A program made the translations under genes and the position numbers. Below the pieces are notes generated by a model. It ran no database searches. It was not told the origin of the DNA and saw only the letters and a program-made list of their open reading frames with translations. A stretch of 53,135 nucleotides of DNA. Origin: Paracoccaceae bacterium. Its GTDB lineage: Bacteria > Pseudomonadota > Alphaproteobacteria > Rhodobacterales > Rhodobacteraceae. Location of the stretch: NCBI GenBank assembly GCA_026417295.1, contig JAOADN010000012.1:1-53135 (forward strand), read 5' to 3'. Shown here piece by piece: positions 1 to 7,591 of this stretch. The first letter of the stretch is position 1; each line of letters starts with the position of its first letter.

Positions 1-15
1 GTGTATAAGAGACAG
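1..15. other. Tn5/Nextera mosaic-end adapter remnant (left edge)
   Basis: The first 15 bases equal the last 15 bases of the 19-base Tn5 transposase mosaic end used in Nextera libraries. This is technical sequence, not genome. The fdhD reading frame runs straight into it and the residues it would encode there are not real. Confidence 0.95.
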
Positions 16-248
16 ATCCAGCCCTTGTCCACTTGGGCCACAGCGATATCGGTGATGTCTGCGGGGGTGGCAGCCAAGCCTTCGGTAAGGGCAAAGCCCC
101 GCGCGAAATCGGCAAGGTCGGCCGGGGTCGCCATCATCACGGCGTAGGCAAGGCCGTTGAATTCCAGCGCCACAGGCACTTCGGGCACCCACTGGCGCGA
201 GACAGGAAGGATGGACCCGTCCCGCCCGTGTTGGACCGCCTGGGCCAT
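16..248 (-). CDS. fdhD: Formate dehydrogenase accessory sulfurtransferase FdhD/FdsC, N-terminal fragment
   Basis: About 77 codons of the N-terminus remain before the contig edge. Near residues 22-28 the translation reads VPEVPVA, then LEFNG, an AVMMATPADLADFARGF stretch, and an ALTEGL motif. This matches the start of FdhD, which passes sulfur from a cysteine desulfurase to the molybdenum cofactor before it enters formate dehydrogenase. The catalytic cysteine region of FdhD lies in the missing part. The ATG at 248 begins 14 bases after the fdsD stop. The frame is open further upstream, but no better start is visible. It is the last visible gene of the fds operon. The truncation is technical because it stops at adapter sequence. 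Confidence 0.85.
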
Positions 249-262
249 GAGCCGAGGCCGCT

Positions 263-478
263 TCAGACGGCAGCCGTCTCGGTTTTCAGCTTCTCGATCG
301 CCGCGCGGGCGATGGGGGAGAGCTGCGCGGGATCCTCGGCAAAGATCGCTGCCTTCATGCGCGGATCCCAGAATTTCCGGATGTGTTCTGCCGTGTCCGC
401 TATTGCCGCCGTCTCGCCACGGCTGGCAAGATTGGCGGCAATCTGGTTGGCCATGCGGATGAGCTTGGCGTTATCCAT
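263..478 (-). CDS. fdsD: NAD-dependent formate dehydrogenase delta subunit FdsD
   Basis: A 71-residue protein starting MDNAKLIRMANQIAANL and containing an EHIRKFWDPRMK segment, the hallmark of FdsD. In this family FdsD is a small subunit or maturation factor of the soluble molybdenum formate dehydrogenase. The start is the ATG at 478, which overlaps the fdsA stop as TAATG, so translation is probably coupled. A longer frame reaching 547 lies inside fdsA and is not used. It sits between fdsA and fdhD, as expected for this operon. Codon use here is less GC-biased than in most of the window, like the last 0.9 kb of fdsA. Confidence 0.88.
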   Translation of the reverse strand: MDNAKLIRMANQIAANLASRGETAAIADTAEHIRKFWDPRMKAAIFAEDPAQLSPIARAAIEKLKTETAAV

Positions 479-3357
479 TATTCCGCAGGCTCCATGGCAG
501 CAATGCGGCGGGCCATGGCGGTAAGGTCGGCATACTCTTCCTGCCATTCGGAAGGCCCGTTACTGGGTGTCACCTGCACTGCGGTAACCTTGTATTCCGG
601 GCAATTGGTGGCCCAGTCTGAATTATCGGTTGTCACGACGTTGGCCTGGGTGGCCGGGTGGTGGAAGGTGGTATAGACCACACCCGGCGCCACGCGATCG
701 GTGACCAGCACGCGCAATGTGGTTTCGCCCGCGCGGCTGGACAGGCGGGCAAAGTCGCCCGTCTTGAGGCCGCGGTTTTCCGCGTCGATGGGGTGTATTT
801 CCAGCACGTCCTCCTTGTGCCACACGCTGTTGGCCGTGCGGCGTGTCTGCGCGCCGACATTGTACTGCGACAGAACGCGGCCGGTCGTCAGCAGCAGCGG
901 GAAGCGCGGACCGGTGCGTTCGTCGGTGGGCACATAGTCGGTGATGATGAACTTGCCCTTGCCGCGCACGAAACCGTCCACATGCATGATGGGCGAGCCC
1001 TTGGGAGCCTTGTCGTTGACAGGCCATTGCAGCGGCTCTCCGCTGATTACGCGTTCCCAGCTCACCCCGGCAAAGGTTGGGGTGAGGCGGGCGATTTCGG
1101 CCAGAATCTCGCTGGCGTGGGTGTAGTTCCAGTTGCAGCCGATGGCATTGGCCAGCAGCTGTGTCCCCTGCCAGTCCTCGTAGCCGTTGGCCGGCTCCAT
1201 GACCTTGCGCACCGGCTGGATGCGGCGTTCGGCATTGGTGAAGGTGCCGTCCTTCTCAAGGAAAGTGGAGCCGGGCAGGAAGACGTGGGCATAGCTGGCC
1301 GTCTCGTTGAGAAACAGGTCGTGCACGATCACGCATTCCATCGCGGCAAGGCCAGCAGCGACATGATGCGTATCCGGATCCGATTGCAGGATGTCCTCGC
1401 CCTGGATGTAGATGCCCTTGAACGTGCCCTCGACGGCGGCGTCGAGCATGTTGGGGATGCGCAGGCCCGGTTCGTCGGAGATCTTCACGCCCCAGAGCGA
1501 TTCGTAGATGGCGCGGGCCGCATCGTCCGAGACGTGGCGGTAGCCCGGCAGTTCGTGCGGGAAGGACCCCATGTCGCAGGAGCCCTGCACGTTGTTCTGA
1601 CCGCGCAGCGGGTTCACCCCCACGCCGGGCCGGCCGATGTTGCCGGTGAGCATCGCGAGGTTGGCGATCGCCATGACGGTGGTGGAGCCCTGCGAATGTT
1701 CGGTCACCCCGAGGCCGTAGTAGATGGCCCCGTTGCCGCCCGTGGCGAAGAGCCGCGCCGCCGCCCGAAGCTCGGCCGCGGGCACGCCGGTGAGCATCTC
1801 GGTCGCCTCGGGCGAGTGGCGCGCGTCCGCGACGAAGGCGGCGTAGTCCTGGAACTCGTCCCAGTCGCAGCGGGTGCGGATGAAATCCTCGTCGTGAAGC
1901 CCCTCGGTCACGATGACATGGGCAAGCGCGGTGAGGACGGCGACGTTGGTGCCGGGGCGCAGCGGCAGGTGATGGGCCGCCGCGACATGGGGCGTGCGCA
2001 CGAGGTCGATCCGGCGCGGATCGACGACGATGAGCTTCGCCCCCTGGCGCAGGCGCTTCTTGAGGCGCGAGGCGAAGACGGGGTGCCCCTCGGTCGGGTT
2101 GGCGCCGATCACCATGACGACATCGCTGTGTTCGACGCTGTCGAAATCCTGCGTGCCGGCCGAGGTGCCGAAGGTGTTCCTGAGCCCGTAGCCGGTGGGC
2201 GAGTGGCAGACCCGCGCGCAGGTGTCGGTGTTGTTGTTGCCGAAGACGGCGCGGGCGAGCTTCTGCACGAGGTAGGTTTCCTCGTTCGTGCAGCGGCTGG
2301 AGGTGATGACGCCGATCGAGTCCCTGCCGTGGCGGGCCTGGATGGCGCGCAGCCGCTTCGCGGCGAAGGCGATGGCCTCGTCCCAGGAAACCTCGGTCCA
2401 GGGATCGGCGATCGTCTCGCGGATCATCGGCTTGAGGATGCGGTCCTGATGCTGGGCATAGCCCCAGGCGAAGCGGCCCTTGACGCAGGAATGGCCGCGG
2501 TTGGCCTTGCCGTGGCGGTAGGGGACCATGCGCACCAGCTCGTCGCCGCGGAGCTCGGCCTTGAACGAACAGCCCACCCCGCAATAGGCGCAGGTGGTGA
2601 CGACGGACCGGTCGGGGGTGCCGATCTCGATCAGCGACTTTTCCGAAAGCGTCGCGGTCGGGCAGGCCTGCACGCAGGCCCCGCAGGAGACGCATTCGCT
2701 GTCGAAGAAGGATTCGTGCATGCCGGGCGAGACGCGGCTGTCGAAGCCGCGGCCCTCGATCGTGAGGGCAAAGGTGCCCTGCACCTCCTCGCAGGCGCGC
2801 ACGCAGCGCGAGCAGACGATGCATTTCGACGGGTCGTAGGTGAAGTAGGGGTTGGAATCGTCCTTCGGCATCCACTGGGGATTGGCCTCGCCGTTCGTGC
2901 GGGGCCGGAAGTGGGTGTCCCTGGCCTGGTAGCGGACGTCGCGCAGGCCGACGGCGCCGGCCATGTCCTGCAGCTCGCAGTCGCCGTTGGCCGCGCAGGT
3001 CAGGCAGTCGAGCGGATGGTCGGAGATGTAGAGCTCCATCACGCCCTTGCGGAGCTGCTTCAGCCGGGGCGTCTGGGTGTGGACGACCATGCCGGGGGCG
3101 ACGGGCGTGGTGCAGGAGGCCGGCGTGCCGGGGCGGCCCTCGATCTCGACGAGGCAGAGCCGGCAGGAGCCGAAGGCATCGACGCTGTCGGTGGCGCAGA
3201 GCCTGGGCACGGCGATGCCGGCCTCGAAGGCCGCGCGCATGACCGAGGTGCCGGCCGGGACGGTGACGGGGAAGCCGTCGACGGTGAGCGTCACGACTTC
3301 CCTGGCGCGCGAGGCCGGGGTGCCGAAATCCTTGTCGGGGATGATGAAGTCCTTCAT
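478..3357 (-). CDS. fdsA: NAD-dependent formate dehydrogenase alpha (molybdopterin) subunit FdsA
   Basis: This 959-residue catalytic subunit oxidises formate to CO2 at a bis-MGD molybdenum centre and passes electrons through iron-sulfur clusters to FdsB. In order it shows a [2Fe-2S] ferredoxin domain (C54, C65, C68, C82), a His-Cys3 cluster (H114, C118, C121, C127), two [4Fe-4S] ferredoxin motifs (C179, C182, C185, C189 and C222, C225, C228, C232), and the molybdopterin domain with its own cluster (C256, C259, C263, C291). The Mo-ligand pair is C384-H385 in RVCHSPT. The start MKDFIIPDKD at 3357 lies one base past the upstream stop (TGACATG). From about position 1390 to the 3' end, codon use changes (more AAT, TCA, AGT, GTT, GCA), although the frame stays intact. 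Confidence 0.97.
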   Translation of the reverse strand: MKDFIIPDKDFGTPASRAREVVTLTVDGFPVTVPAGTSVMRAAFEAGIAVPRLCATDSVDAFGSCRLCLVEIEGRPGTPASCTTPVAPGMVVHTQTPRLKQLRKGVMELYISDHPLDCLTCAANGDCELQDMAGAVGLRDVRYQARDTHFRPRTNGEANPQWMPKDDSNPYFTYDPSKCIVCSRCVRACEEVQGTFALTIEGRGFDSRVSPGMHESFFDSECVSCGACVQACPTATLSEKSLIEIGTPDRSVVTTCAYCGVGCSFKAELRGDELVRMVPYRHGKANRGHSCVKGRFAWGYAQHQDRILKPMIRETIADPWTEVSWDEAIAFAAKRLRAIQARHGRDSIGVITSSRCTNEETYLVQKLARAVFGNNNTDTCARVCHSPTGYGLRNTFGTSAGTQDFDSVEHSDVVMVIGANPTEGHPVFASRLKKRLRQGAKLIVVDPRRIDLVRTPHVAAAHHLPLRPGTNVAVLTALAHVIVTEGLHDEDFIRTRCDWDEFQDYAAFVADARHSPEATEMLTGVPAAELRAAARLFATGGNGAIYYGLGVTEHSQGSTTVMAIANLAMLTGNIGRPGVGVNPLRGQNNVQGSCDMGSFPHELPGYRHVSDDAARAIYESLWGVKISDEPGLRIPNMLDAAVEGTFKGIYIQGEDILQSDPDTHHVAAGLAAMECVIVHDLFLNETASYAHVFLPGSTFLEKDGTFTNAERRIQPVRKVMEPANGYEDWQGTQLLANAIGCNWNYTHASEILAEIARLTPTFAGVSWERVISGEPLQWPVNDKAPKGSPIMHVDGFVRGKGKFIITDYVPTDERTGPRFPLLLTTGRVLSQYNVGAQTRRTANSVWHKEDVLEIHPIDAENRGLKTGDFARLSSRAGETTLRVLVTDRVAPGVVYTTFHHPATQANVVTTDNSDWATNCPEYKVTAVQVTPSNGPSEWQEEYADLTAMARRIAAMEPAE

Positions 3358-3358
3358 G

Positions 3359-3568
3359 TCAGCTCCCCTTCTTCGACAGGGCATGGGCCACAAGCGCGTT
3401 CGCGTGGCCGTGGCCGAGGTTGTGGCTTTCCTTGAGCCAGGAGACGATCTCCATGTGCTTCTTCCCGGTCTGCCCGGCGATCAGGTCCAGCCAGTGCCGG
3501 ACGGGCCGGCCATAGGTCCTTTCGATGGACGGGAAGTAGGAGGCCGGACCCTTCACCTTGTCGCTCAT
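3359..3568 (-). CDS. Small DUF4287-like protein inside the fds operon
   Basis: A 69-residue protein, MSDKVKGPASYFPSIERTYG at its start, with a GRPVRHWLDLIAGQ segment and a C-terminal GHGHANALVAHALSKKG. From memory this resembles the DUF4287 family, whose function is unknown. I could not run a profile search. It is mainly helical and soluble, with no signal peptide, cysteine or membrane segment. Its ATG overlaps the fdsB stop (ATGA), and its stop ends one base before the fdsA start, so it is locked into the operon by translational coupling on both sides. That argues for a role linked to formate dehydrogenase synthesis, maturation or regulation, but this is inference. It is shorter than most annotated genes and sits in a different frame from fdsB, so it is easily missed. 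Confidence 0.8.
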   Translation of the reverse strand: MSDKVKGPASYFPSIERTYGRPVRHWLDLIAGQTGKKHMEIVSWLKESHNLGHGHANALVAHALSKKGS

Positions 3569-5085
3569 TCCGCCGCCTCCCTTGCCCGCGCGAAATCGTC
3601 GGGGAAATGGGTGAGCGCGCTCATCACCGGATAGGGCGTGAAGCCGCCGAGGGCGCAGAGCGAGCCGAGCTTCATCGTGTTGCACAGGTCGGTCAGGATC
3701 GGGATGGCGGCGGCGTCGCCCGCGGCGATGCGGTCCACGGTTTCCACGCCGCGGACGGCGCCGATGCGGCAGGGCGTGCACTTGCCGCAGGATTCGATCG
3801 CGCAGAACTCGAGCGCGAAGCGGGCCTGAGCCAGCATGTCGGCCGTGTCGTCGAAGACGACGATGCCGGCATGGCCGACAAGCCCGTCCTTCGCGGCATA
3901 TTCCTCGTAGCCGAAGGGCGTGTCGAAGAGCGCGCGCGGGAAGTAGGCGCCGAGGGGGCCGCCCACCTGCACCGCCTTGACCGGGCGCCCCGAAGCGGTG
4001 CCGCCGGCGATCTCGTCGACGATCTGGCCGAGGGTGAGCCCGAAGGCCACCTCGTAGAGGCCGCCGCGCCTGACGTTGCCGGCGATCTGAAGGGGGATCG
4101 TGCCGCGCGACCGGCCAAGGCCGAAGTCCCTGTAGAAGGCCGCGCCCTTCTCGAGGATCACCGGGACGGTGGCCAGGGAGATGACGTTGTTGACGACCGT
4201 CGGGCGCCCCATGAAGCCCTGCAGCGCCGGCAGCGGCGGCTTGGCCCGCACCACCGGCCGCAGGCCTTCGATCGAGTTCAACAGCGAGGTCTCCTCGCCG
4301 CAGACATAGGCGCCCGCGCCCACCCGGATCTCGATGTCGAAGGCATGGGCCGAGCCCAGGACCGAAGGCCCGAGGATGCCCTCCGCCCGCGCCAGCGCGA
4401 CCGCCCCCTCCATCACGCGGATCGCGTCGGGATATTCCGAGCGGATGTAGACGAAGCCCTGCGTCGCACCGGTGGCGAGGCCCGCGATCACCATGCCCTC
4501 GACGAGGGTCAGGGGGTCGCCCTCCATCAGCATCCGGTCGGCGAAGGTGCCGCTGTCGCCCTCGTCGGCGTTGCAGACGATGTATTTCCGCGCGCCCGGC
4601 GCCTCGGCCACGGTCTTCCACTTGATGCCGGTCGGGAAGCCCGCGCCGCCGCGCCCGCGCAGGCCGCTTTCGGTGATTTCGGCGACGATCTCGGGCGCCG
4701 TCATGGAGAGAGCGCGGCGGAGCCCGGCCAGGCCGCCATGCGCCTGATAGTCGGCCGGCGACAGCGGGTCGATCACGCCGACGCGGGCGAAGGTCAGCCG
4801 CGTCTGGCCCTTCATCCAGGGCAGTTCCTCGGTCAGGCCCAGCGCCTTGTCCGAGGTGCCGGCAAGGATCGCGGGCACGTCGGCCGGCGTCACCGGGCCG
4901 TAGGCGACACGGCCCTGGGGCGTTTCCACCTCGAGCAGCGGCTCGAGCCAGACCATCCCGCGCGAGCCGGTGCGGACGAGTTCGATGTCATCGCCCCGGC
5001 GTTCGGCCAGTTGCCGGATCTCCTCGGCCACGGCCTCCGATCCCAGCGCCTTGGCCGCCGCGTCCTGGGAGAGAAAGAGCCTCAT
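3565..5085 (-). CDS. fdsB: NAD-dependent formate dehydrogenase beta subunit FdsB (FMN/NAD-binding)
   Basis: This 506-residue protein is homologous to the NuoF subunit of complex I. It binds FMN and NAD and reduces NAD+ with electrons from FdsA. After an N-terminal thioredoxin-like region of about 120 residues comes the NADH/FMN motif GRGGAGFP at residues 144-151, then NADEGDSGTF, then GAGAYVCGEETSL. The C-terminal [4Fe-4S] cluster ligands are C433, C436, C439 (ESCGKCTPC) and C477. The start MRLFLSQD at 5085 overlaps the fdsG stop (ATGA). The stop overlaps the start of the small 69-residue gene, so the chain fdsG-fdsB-small gene-fdsA is tightly coupled. Confidence 0.97.
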   Translation of the reverse strand: MRLFLSQDAAAKALGSEAVAEEIRQLAERRGDDIELVRTGSRGMVWLEPLLEVETPQGRVAYGPVTPADVPAILAGTSDKALGLTEELPWMKGQTRLTFARVGVIDPLSPADYQAHGGLAGLRRALSMTAPEIVAEITESGLRGRGGAGFPTGIKWKTVAEAPGARKYIVCNADEGDSGTFADRMLMEGDPLTLVEGMVIAGLATGATQGFVYIRSEYPDAIRVMEGAVALARAEGILGPSVLGSAHAFDIEIRVGAGAYVCGEETSLLNSIEGLRPVVRAKPPLPALQGFMGRPTVVNNVISLATVPVILEKGAAFYRDFGLGRSRGTIPLQIAGNVRRGGLYEVAFGLTLGQIVDEIAGGTASGRPVKAVQVGGPLGAYFPRALFDTPFGYEEYAAKDGLVGHAGIVVFDDTADMLAQARFALEFCAIESCGKCTPCRIGAVRGVETVDRIAAGDAAAIPILTDLCNTMKLGSLCALGGFTPYPVMSALTHFPDDFARAREAAE

Positions 5086-5543
5086 GCCCCCCACTCCTTC
5101 AGGATGGCCTCGAGCCTGGCCGCGTCGAAGCGGCCGACGACCTCGCCATCGACAAGCGCCGCCGGGCCGCAGGCGCAGAGGCCGAGGCAGAACACGGGTT
5201 CGAGCGTCACGCCCGAGCCGGAGGTGCCGTGCCAGTCCACCCCGAGCCGGTCGCGGACCGCGGCCGCCACCGCGTCGCCGCCCGTGGCCTGGCAGGCCTC
5301 GGCCCGGCAGAGCCTGATCATGTGCCGGCCGGCCGGTTCGGACCGGAAGTCGTGATAGAAGGTGACGACGCCATGCACCTCGGCCCGGCTGAGGTTCAGC
5401 GCCTCGGCGATCACCGGCAGCGCATCGCGCGGGACATGGCCGAAGGCAGCCTGCACGGCATGGAGGATGGGCAGGAGCGGACCCTCCATCCCTTCGTGTC
5501 GGGCGACGATCTCGCCCACGCGCGTTTCGACGGGTGAGGCCAT
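5082..5543 (-). CDS. fdsG: NAD-dependent formate dehydrogenase gamma subunit FdsG
   Basis: This NuoE-like [2Fe-2S] protein is the small diaphorase subunit and pairs with FdsB. With the start chosen here (MASPVETRVG, 153 residues) the cluster ligands are C79, C84, C119 and C123 (CRAEAC and CLGLC). An ACAGGG-type ribosome-binding stretch precedes this ATG. Two upstream in-frame ATGs, at 5555 and 5573, would add 4 or 10 residues and cannot be excluded. It is the first structural gene of the operon, downstream of the LysR-type regulator on the same strand. The gap between them contains inverted half-sites that could be its control region. Confidence 0.93.
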   Translation of the reverse strand: MASPVETRVGEIVARHEGMEGPLLPILHAVQAAFGHVPRDALPVIAEALNLSRAEVHGVVTFYHDFRSEPAGRHMIRLCRAEACQATGGDAVAAAVRDRLGVDWHGTSGSGVTLEPVFCLGLCACGPAALVDGEVVGRFDAARLEAILKEWGA

Positions 5544-5589
5544 GACCCTGTCCATACCGGAATGCCGTTGCATGCGGTATGCGCCCGGT

Positions 5590-5627
5590 CGATACGCAAT
5601 TCAATATCGGATTGCCGTTATTCGATA
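5590..5627. promoter_or_regulatory. Candidate LysR-type operator upstream of fdsG
   Basis: The short gap between lysR and fdsG is AT-rich for this genome. It holds three copies of the same 5-base half-site in alternating orientation: CGATA at 5590-5594, TATCG at 5605-5609 and CGATA at 5623-5627. Spacers are 10 and 13 bases. LysR-type proteins usually bind such interrupted inverted repeats next to the genes they control. No footprint or conserved alignment was available, so this is a prediction. Confidence 0.45.
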
Positions 5628-5638
5628 AGCGCCGACTA

Positions 5639-6523
5639 TCAAACCTGTGCGATGCGGCGGGCCTCGGCCAGGAGAGCCGACAGGAGCGGCGTATGGGGTT
5701 CGCGCCAGGCGGCGATCAGCCCGACCATGTGCTTGGCCCCGGTATCGGCGATGGGCACGGCGGCGAGGCCCGAGCCGGACCCGAACATCCCGGCCAGCGT
5801 CATCGGCACGACCGAGGCCCATCTGCCGGTGGCGACATGGGCGACGAGCGCGATCGTCGAATTCGATTCGACCCGCGGGGCGGGCGAGACGCCGACCGAG
5901 GCGAGATGCTGGTTGATGATGCGGCGGTTCTGCATGTTGCCGGTCAGCAGGCAGAGCGGCAGGGCGGCGACCTCTTCCCAGGTCACCTCGCGCTGGCCGG
6001 CAAGCGGCGAGGCGGCCGCCACCAGAAGCTCGTAGCGTTCGACATGCAGGGGCACCTTCTCGACCCGGCCCAGAGGCTCGTTCTCGAGATAGGTAACGCC
6101 GGCGTCGATCGTGAGGTTCTCGATGGCGTCGAGGATCTCGTAGCTGGTCATCGACAGGATGGTGACGCGGACGTTCGGGTTGCGCGTCAGGAAGGGCTCG
6201 GTGAGGCGGGCCACCATCGGCAGGGCCGTCGGGATGACGCCGATCCGGAGATTGCCCGAGACGCCGGATTTCACCGCCCGCATCTCCTCGCGCAGGGTGC
6301 GGACATCGCCGACGATGCGGCGCGCCCAGTCGAGCACGCGCTGCCCCTCGGGCGTGAGCCCCTGGAAGCGCGACCCGCGGAACACGAGCTGGACGCCGAG
6401 CTGGTCCTCGAGCTGGCGGATGCCGGCGGAGAGCGAGGGCTGGGTGATGCCGAGGCTTTCCGCGGCCTTGCCGAAATGGCGCTCGGTGGCCAGGGCGATG
6501 AACATCTCGAGCCTGTCGATCAT
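5639..6523 (-). CDS. LysR-family transcriptional regulator of the fds operon
   Basis: A 294-residue LysR-type regulator. An N-terminal winged helix-turn-helix covers residues 1-60 (FGKAAESLGITQPSLSAGIR). The C-terminal effector domain starts near residue 90 (GNLRIGVIPTALP). Many soluble formate dehydrogenase operons have a LysR regulator next to fdsG, often called FdsR. This one lies in the same orientation directly upstream, so it may be co-transcribed as well as acting on the gap. Control by formate is the natural guess but is not shown by the sequence. It diverges from the SppA-like gene at 6601. Confidence 0.93.
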   Translation of the reverse strand: MIDRLEMFIALATERHFGKAAESLGITQPSLSAGIRQLEDQLGVQLVFRGSRFQGLTPEGQRVLDWARRIVGDVRTLREEMRAVKSGVSGNLRIGVIPTALPMVARLTEPFLTRNPNVRVTILSMTSYEILDAIENLTIDAGVTYLENEPLGRVEKVPLHVERYELLVAAASPLAGQREVTWEEVAALPLCLLTGNMQNRRIINQHLASVGVSPAPRVESNSTIALVAHVATGRWASVVPMTLAGMFGSGSGLAAVPIADTGAKHMVGLIAAWREPHTPLLSALLAEARRIAQV

Positions 6524-6600
6524 GGGCAGAGCCTAGTGGCCGCGGCGGGTTCATGGAAGCGTGCCTTGCCGGGGCGGCCCGCGGAGACTAGACCGGGAAC

Positions 6601-7404
6601 ATGCGCCATCTCATCCCGTTCATCCGCAGGCCCGCCGTCGTGCCGCTGATCCGGCTGCAGGGCATGATCGCCCAGTCGGGCCGCCTTGGCGGGGTGCTGA
6701 ACGATGCCGGAATCGGGCCGGTGATCGACCGCGCCTTCGGCAGGGGGCGGCCGGCGGCCGTGGCGCTGGTGGTCAACTCGCCCGGGGGCTCGCCCGCCCA
6801 GTCCTCGCTGATCGCCGCCAGGGTGCGGCGGCTGGCGGCAGAGAAGGGGCTGCGCGTGCATGCCTTCGTCGAGGACGTGGCGGCCTCGGGCGGCTACTGG
6901 CTGGCCTGCGCGGCCGACGACATCTGGCTGGACGAGACCTCGGTGGTGGGGTCGGTGGGCGTGATCTCGGCCGGTTTCGGCTTTCACGACCTGATCGCGC
7001 GCCACGGGGTGGAGCGGCGGGTGCACACGGCGGGGGCGTCGAAGGGCCAGCTCGACCCGTTCCGCCCCGAGCAGCCCGAGGACGTGGCGCGCCTCGAGGC
7101 GCTGCTTGCCCAGCTGCACGAGACCTTCAAGGCGCAGGTGACCGCGCGGCGCGGGGCGCGGCTGGCGCAGGGGACGGACCTCTTCACCGGCGAGGTCTGG
7201 ATCGGACGGAAGGCGGTGGAGCTGGGGCTGGCCGACGGGATCGCCCATGCGGTGCCGAAGCTGAAGGAGCTTTACGGCGACGGGGTGAAGATCGTACCGA
7301 TGGGGCCGAAGAAGGGTCTGTTCCGCAGGTTCGGCTCTGAAATCGTCGAAGGATCGCTGGCTGCGGTCGAGGAGCGGGCCCTGTGGGCGCGCTATGGCCT
7401 CTGA
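6601..7404 (+). CDS. S49-family peptidase (short SppA-like)
   Basis: A 267-residue S49 protease of the short, single-domain type common in alphaproteobacteria. The nucleophile is probably S96 in EDVAASGGYW, and the general base lysine K148 in GASKGQLDP. The oxyanion glycines are in NSPGGS at residues 59-64. Family members clear cleaved signal peptides or degrade membrane proteins. No clear N-terminal signal or membrane helix is present, so it may work on the cytoplasmic face. It diverges from lysR and its end overlaps the next small gene by 11 bases. Confidence 0.92.
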   Translation: MRHLIPFIRRPAVVPLIRLQGMIAQSGRLGGVLNDAGIGPVIDRAFGRGRPAAVALVVNSPGGSPAQSSLIAARVRRLAAEKGLRVHAFVEDVAASGGYWLACAADDIWLDETSVVGSVGVISAGFGFHDLIARHGVERRVHTAGASKGQLDPFRPEQPEDVARLEALLAQLHETFKAQVTARRGARLAQGTDLFTGEVWIGRKAVELGLADGIAHAVPKLKELYGDGVKIVPMGPKKGLFRRFGSEIVEGSLAAVEERALWARYGL

Positions 7405-7591
7405 CATGCTGGCGAAGCTGGCCTTCACCCTGGTTGCGGTTCTCGTCGTGCTGGCGGGCCTGGCGCGGCTTGGCCGGGGGGCGGCGGCGCCGGGCCGGGC
7501 GCGCCGGACCGGGACGGTGGCGCGCTGCGCCGATTGCGGGCGGCCGGTCATCGGCACCACGCCCTGCCCCTGCCAGCGGGACGGGTCGTGA
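7394..7591 (+). CDS. Small membrane protein with a CxxC...CxC metal-binding tail
   Basis: A 65-residue protein with one N-terminal membrane helix (residues about 6-25, rich in A, V and L), a basic linker, and a cytoplasmic-type tail with four cysteines in CADCGRPVIGTTPCPC. The cysteines look like a zinc knuckle or zinc ribbon half. Its start overlaps the SppA-like gene and its stop overlaps the GTG of the next gene (GTGA), so the three genes form an operon. I do not know a named family for it. The coupling suggests a real gene rather than a chance frame. Confidence 0.7.
   Translation: MASDMLAKLAFTLVAVLVVLAGLARLGRGAAAPGRARRTGTVARCADCGRPVIGTTPCPCQRDGS

Noticed and set aside
658-3435. A 925-codon open frame on the plus strand opposite fdsA, and similar long antisense frames in many places
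   Set aside because: In GC-rich DNA the antisense of a strongly biased gene lacks stops. The translation is low-complexity with no family match, and fdsA has full cofactor motifs on the other strand.
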